Origin: Candidatus Peregrinibacteria bacterium
GTDB lineage: Bacteria > Patescibacteriota > Gracilibacteria > Peribacterales > Peribacteraceae
DNA: 8,977 nucleotides
NCBI GenBank assembly: GCA_030638845.1
Contig: DAOWDW010000075.1
Coordinates: forward strand, 1-8,977
Reading direction: 5' to 3'
A program made the translations under genes and the position numbers. How positions within the stretch are numbered: position 1 is the stretch's first letter; each line of letters starts with the position of its first letter. The notes beneath the pieces were generated by a model. The model ran no database searches and was not told where the DNA came from. It saw only the letters and a list, made by a program, of their open reading frames with translations. This document shows positions 6,143 to 8,977 of this stretch, piece after piece.

Positions 6143-7127
6143 TCACCTCTTCCTCCAACCTTATACCAAACTTCCCTTCAAAATAAACACCTGGTTCAAT
6201 TGTTATAATTTCACCTGCTTTAAGCTTAGTTTTGGGTGCTTTATCGGATAAATTGATACCTTCATGTACTTCTAATCCAACTCCATGACCTAAGGAATGT
6301 ATAAATTCTTCCCTCATTCCATATTTCTCTAAAACATTGCATGCAATCTTAAATAACATATGATTTGTAACACCTGCTTTTACGGCCTTTTTGGCTTCTG
6401 TCTGCGCTTCTTTTACTGCTTTGTAAGCAATTGCTTGATCTGACGTTTTTTTGCCAGTCCAAAACACTCTACTTTGGTCTGCACAGAAACCTTTATATTT
6501 AGCTCCAACATCTATTTGTACAAGCATTCCCTTTTTTAGCTTTCTATTTGATGGTAAGTGATGCGGACGTGAAGAATTTGTACCAAATGCAACAATAGGA
6601 GGAAAAGAAAGCCCTTCAGCTCCAGCATCTATAGCTAAACGCCTAAGCTCTTCTGCAACAAAACTTTCTGTTACTCCCCTCTTTAAAAGACGTGGAACTT
6701 GGGAAAGTAGATCTTTTGTTATACTTTGAGCTTTTTTAAATTTTTTGATTTCTTCTATACTTTTACCTCTTCTAAATTCTTCTATAATTCCATCAGCTTG
6801 AACAAATTTTGTGTTCTTGTAACGCTTTTTCCATAGCGAGAACTCCTTAACAGACACATGTTTACATTCAAAACCACATTTCTTAATTTTTTTCATTCTC
6901 TCTACAAAATTTGAAATAGGAAAAATGGAAACATTTTCATTGGCAGTATTTTCTGCAGATTCTCTCATAAGATCGTGGACATATAGCTCAAGTCCTTTTT
7001 TAGTGATTAATAGCATTCCAGACTCCCCTTCTGTACCTGTTAAGTACCCGATATTTATATGTGAAGTGCATATTAAGTTAGAAACATTTGCCTTTTTTAA
7101 AATGCTATTGTGTAATTCTTGAGGCAT
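6132..7127 (-). CDS. M24B metallopeptidase, Xaa-Pro aminopeptidase-like
   Basis: 331 aa from ATG 7127, soluble, with no signal peptide. Residues 1-120 form the creatinase-like N-terminal domain and about 124-331 the pita-bread catalytic domain. All five expected metal ligands are visible: D206 and D217 (QIDVGAKYKGFCADQSR), H281 (SLGHGVGLEVHEG), E311 (TIEPGVYF) and E325 (GIRLEEEV). Substrate-site histidines H190 (RPHHLPS) and H288 are also present. It should remove an N-terminal residue preceding proline, or cleave Xaa-Pro dipeptides, in the cytoplasm; PepP and PepQ cannot be separated from sequence alone. The protein stops right after EEEVIVK, whereas relatives usually continue for a short tail. 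The stop falls within an octamer repeat shared with another gene end. It is divergent from the pilin-like gene across 47 bases. Confidence 0.9.
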   Translation of the reverse strand: MPQELHNSILKKANVSNLICTSHINIGYLTGTEGESGMLLITKKGLELYVHDLMRESAENTANENVSIFPISNFVERMKKIKKCGFECKHVSVKEFSLWKKRYKNTKFVQADGIIEEFRRGKSIEEIKKFKKAQSITKDLLSQVPRLLKRGVTESFVAEELRRLAIDAGAEGLSFPPIVAFGTNSSRPHHLPSNRKLKKGMLVQIDVGAKYKGFCADQSRVFWTGKKTSDQAIAYKAVKEAQTEAKKAVKAGVTNHMLFKIACNVLEKYGMREEFIHSLGHGVGLEVHEGINLSDKAPKTKLKAGEIITIEPGVYFEGKFGIRLEEEVIVK

Positions 7128-7157
7128 GAAAAGAAGATAGCTTACTTAAGAGAACTA

Positions 7158-7166
7158 TGCTATAAT
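7158..7166 (+). promoter_or_regulatory. Extended -10 promoter of the pilin-like gene
   Basis: TGCTATAAT lies 8 bases before ATG 7175, so the transcript should be leaderless or nearly so. No good -35 is present (TAGCTT at 17 bases). The 47-base gap must also hold the aminopeptidase promoter on the other strand, where TATCTT lies 6 bases before ATG 7127 as a weak candidate. The 13-mer CTATGCTATAATA is shared with the ATPase gene promoter. Confidence 0.6.
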
Positions 7167-7174
7167 AAACTTAT

Positions 7175-7552
7175 ATGAAAACAATAAAATTAGTTAAACA
7201 AAGAATATATGACTTTGCTTTACTCGCTGTAGCTTATATAGGTACTGCTTCAGCTTCTGCTCAAGTTTATACTGGAGGTGGAATAACAGAAGGTGTTACT
7301 CAGGCTGGCTCTATTGTAGAAGGAACAAATTTAAGAATGAAAGTAACAGAAATAGTAAACACAGTTCTTTCGTACATGGCGTTAATTGCTGTTGTTGTTA
7401 TTGTTATTGCAGGTATTCGACTTATTATTTCAAATGGAGAAGATGACGCAAAAGAAAAAGCAAAGAAAACTATTATTTACACAATTGCAGGTTTAATATT
7501 AATTCTCCTTGCTAAAGCAATAGTAATTGTAGTTATTGATATAGGATCTTAA
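7175..7552 (+). CDS. Type IV secretion pilin-like protein (VirB2/TrbC-like, patescibacterial T4SS_pilin type)
   Basis: 125 aa from ATG 7175. Residues 1-29 form a signal peptide (basic MKTIKLVKQR, hydrophobic core, then ASASA before QVYTGG). After a short Gly/Thr-rich exported segment come two membrane helices at about 65-86 (LSYMALIAVVVIVIAGIRLI) and 98-121 (KTIIYTIAGLILILLAKAIV). The loop between them, SNGEDDAKEKAKK, is charged and probably cytoplasmic. This two-helix design with the SNGEDDAKEKAKKTI loop is typical of the pilin-like proteins found beside type IV secretion ATPases in Patescibacteria. It is likely the subunit of a pilus or membrane channel; VirB2 homology is structural rather than strong in sequence. 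The PKD membrane protein gene follows after 23 bases, probably in the same transcript. Confidence 0.85.
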   Translation: MKTIKLVKQRIYDFALLAVAYIGTASASAQVYTGGGITEGVTQAGSIVEGTNLRMKVTEIVNTVLSYMALIAVVVIVIAGIRLIISNGEDDAKEKAKKTIIYTIAGLILILLAKAIVIVVIDIGS

Positions 7553-7575
7553 TAATCTCCTAATCTTTCACATTC

Positions 7576-8977
7576 ATGTCTGGTCTTCTATTACACCGAC
7601 GACTTACCTCAATATTATTTCTTCTTGGAGGCTTAACTATTTTGTCTTCTGCATATGCACAGAATCCAAATAATACAATACAAATAGAACTTGGATCTGT
7701 TTTTGAAATTGTGGCAGATATACATAATATTAATTCAGAAGTTAATTGGATACTTCTTAAAGACAATACTTTCATACAAGCCGATAGAAGCCTTGCGTTT
7801 TCATTTAGACCAAGAAATAAAGGACAGTATAACCTTGTAGGAGAAATATCTTTAAATGGAAAAACAACTGCAAGAAAAGAATTTGATATAAATGTTACCT
7901 CTAGAGGTACAGAAATAGCACAGGCAATACAAAATAGTGAAGTAAAAAGCATTGTTAAAACAGATCCAATAATTGGAGAAAATAGTGCAATAAACTTTAA
8001 AGATATTAAAAACCTGCTCCATATATTCTCAATTAGAAACGATGTAGATCAAATACTTATGGATACCAATATGGAATTTGATATGAATGGAGATGGAGAT
8101 TCTGTAAATGACAATATTTTATCTGATTCATTATTCTCAAATGGTGGAAAAGATATATTTCTATGGTTACCATTTGTAGAAAAAACTCAAAAGCTTCTTA
8201 TTGGGGCTAGGCTAAATAATGGGAGCATTGCAACTCAAATAATTACTTTAGAACTTAAATCTATAAGAGAAACAAATAATCCCTCAAATGAAAGAGGTGA
8301 ACCCCGTGAAGGAGAAATTTTTACTAAAAATATTTCAGATACAAAGAAACAATTCTCACTTGAAATACCAAAATTAGTAAGCCAAGGTAAATCTGTTTTA
8401 ACACTATGGTCATTTGGAGACGGGCAACAAAGTCTTATAACAAATCCAGAATATGAGTATGCAGAAAACGGAAGCTACAAAGTTTCTGTTGAAGTAAGAG
8501 ATACAAAAACAGGAGAAATAATTTACGAAACACAAACAACACTATCTATTTTAATTAAAAATATTCCTACAGATAATTCTGGAGAAACGGATGGCACACT
8601 AAAGGATGACGAAAAAGAAAGTGATAAAAGAGGTCTTATTCCTCTATTATTATTAATTGGTAAAGCTACTATTGCTCTTATAGTTGCAATTATTATTGGA
8701 GCACTCATTACTTTTATTATTTCAAAATTTAAAGGATCTTCAATTCAAGAAAAATTGGAACAAGTTGAAAAAGAGCATTTTAGTGATGATGAATCTAATT
8801 TAGAAAATCCTCCTCCAATGCAAATGCCAGACACTCCAGAAGTTGAAGTGACTGAAGCTCCCCCTGCTACTCCTAAAGAGGAAGCCAAGGGGTCTAAAGT
8901 AGCTGAAAAACCTAAGGAAGTTGTAAATGAAGTACCAAGTTGGCTTGCATCTGCTCCGAAAGAAGCTGAAGAAGCTA
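7576..8977 (+). CDS. Exported PKD-domain membrane protein with calcium loop (C-terminus outside window)
   Basis: 467 codons are present before the right edge. ATG 7576 is preceded by in-frame TAA 7561-7563. Residues 1-28 form a signal peptide ending SSAYA before QN. A beta-rich N-terminal domain follows at about 33-110, then a possible calcium loop DMNGDGDSVND at 169-179 (acidic residues at alternate positions, as in dockerin-type loops). A PKD domain lies at about 270-325, with the hallmark WSFGDG at 278-283 and YEYAENGSYKVSVEV. A membrane helix at about 354-382 is followed by a cytoplasmic tail rich in Pro, Glu, Ala and Lys (from about 385). The predicted form is a large extracellular adhesion or scaffold part anchored by one helix. 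Its place directly after the pilin-like gene suggests an accessory or surface component of the same apparatus. Its exact role is unknown. Confidence 0.8.
   Translation, partial: MSGLLLHRRLTSILFLLGGLTILSSAYAQNPNNTIQIELGSVFEIVADIHNINSEVNWILLKDNTFIQADRSLAFSFRPRNKGQYNLVGEISLNGKTTARKEFDINVTSRGTEIAQAIQNSEVKSIVKTDPIIGENSAINFKDIKNLLHIFSIRNDVDQILMDTNMEFDMNGDGDSVNDNILSDSLFSNGGKDIFLWLPFVEKTQKLLIGARLNNGSIATQIITLELKSIRETNNPSNERGEPREGEIFTKNISDTKKQFSLEIPKLVSQGKSVLTLWSFGDGQQSLITNPEYEYAENGSYKVSVEVRDTKTGEIIYETQTTLSILIKNIPTDNSGETDGTLKDDEKESDKRGLIPLLLLIGKATIALIVAIIIGALITFIISKFKGSSIQEKLEQVEKEHFSDDESNLENPPPMQMPDTPEVEVTEAPPATPKEEAKGSKVAEKPKEVVNEVPSWLASAPKEAEEA

Noticed and set aside
6925..7122. Plus-strand open frame antisense to the aminopeptidase N-terminus
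   Set aside because: It is a shadow of the M24B gene with no independent start signal.
7560..8708. Minus-strand open frames at 7560-7952 and 8523-8708
   Set aside because: They lie antisense to the PKD-protein gene, which has a signal peptide, a PKD motif and a membrane helix in the plus frame.

Overview
The window most resembles the genome of an ultra-small Candidate Phyla Radiation bacterium (Patescibacteria, Parcubacteria/Paceibacteria-like). The evidence is family-level: an AT-rich sequence, a two-helix type IV secretion 'T4SS_pilin' protein, a two-domain VirD4/TraG-like membrane ATPase, a PKD-domain membrane protein, and wall-active double-psi beta-barrel proteins with accessory domains typical of that group. 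No Shine-Dalgarno sequence at normal spacing was found before any gene. The standard bacterial code fits, because about 2,680 codons in eight intact or window-truncated genes contain no in-frame TGA.

Layout. Minus strand, 1-4788: three genes read right to left. They are a secreted 3D-domain protein with three peptidoglycan-binding repeats (4788-3376), a secreted RlpA-like protein with an SLH-like domain (start taken as GTG 3212, end 2160), and a VirD4/TraG-like ATPase (1980 to beyond the left edge). Minus strand, 4871-6004: a small operon of an ArsR-type repressor, a 92-codon unknown gene interrupted by one in-frame TGA, and a variant uracil-DNA-glycosylase-fold protein. Its promoter overlaps a strong 28-bp dyad that is probably the ArsR operator. 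Minus strand, 7127-6132: an M24B Xaa-Pro aminopeptidase. Divergent from it on the plus strand, from 7175, come the pilin-like protein and a PKD/calcium-loop membrane protein that runs off the right edge.

How they may work together (inference): the pilin-like protein, the PKD membrane protein and the VirD4-like ATPase look like parts of one envelope-spanning type IV secretion, pilus or DNA-transfer machine. The two wall-active proteins next to the ATPase could open or remodel peptidoglycan for it. The ATPase and pilin promoters share an identical 13-base core, CTATGCTATAATA, which would fit co-expression.

The most unusual signal is a family of phased 8-bp repeats (consensus AATRAARC). They sit at the 3' ends of three minus-strand genes, supply the stop codon of two of them, and in two cases face an opposite-orientation copy to form long AT-rich inverted repeats. 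A second pattern is that most genes have a -10 box only 6 to 8 bases before the start codon, which suggests leaderless transcripts.
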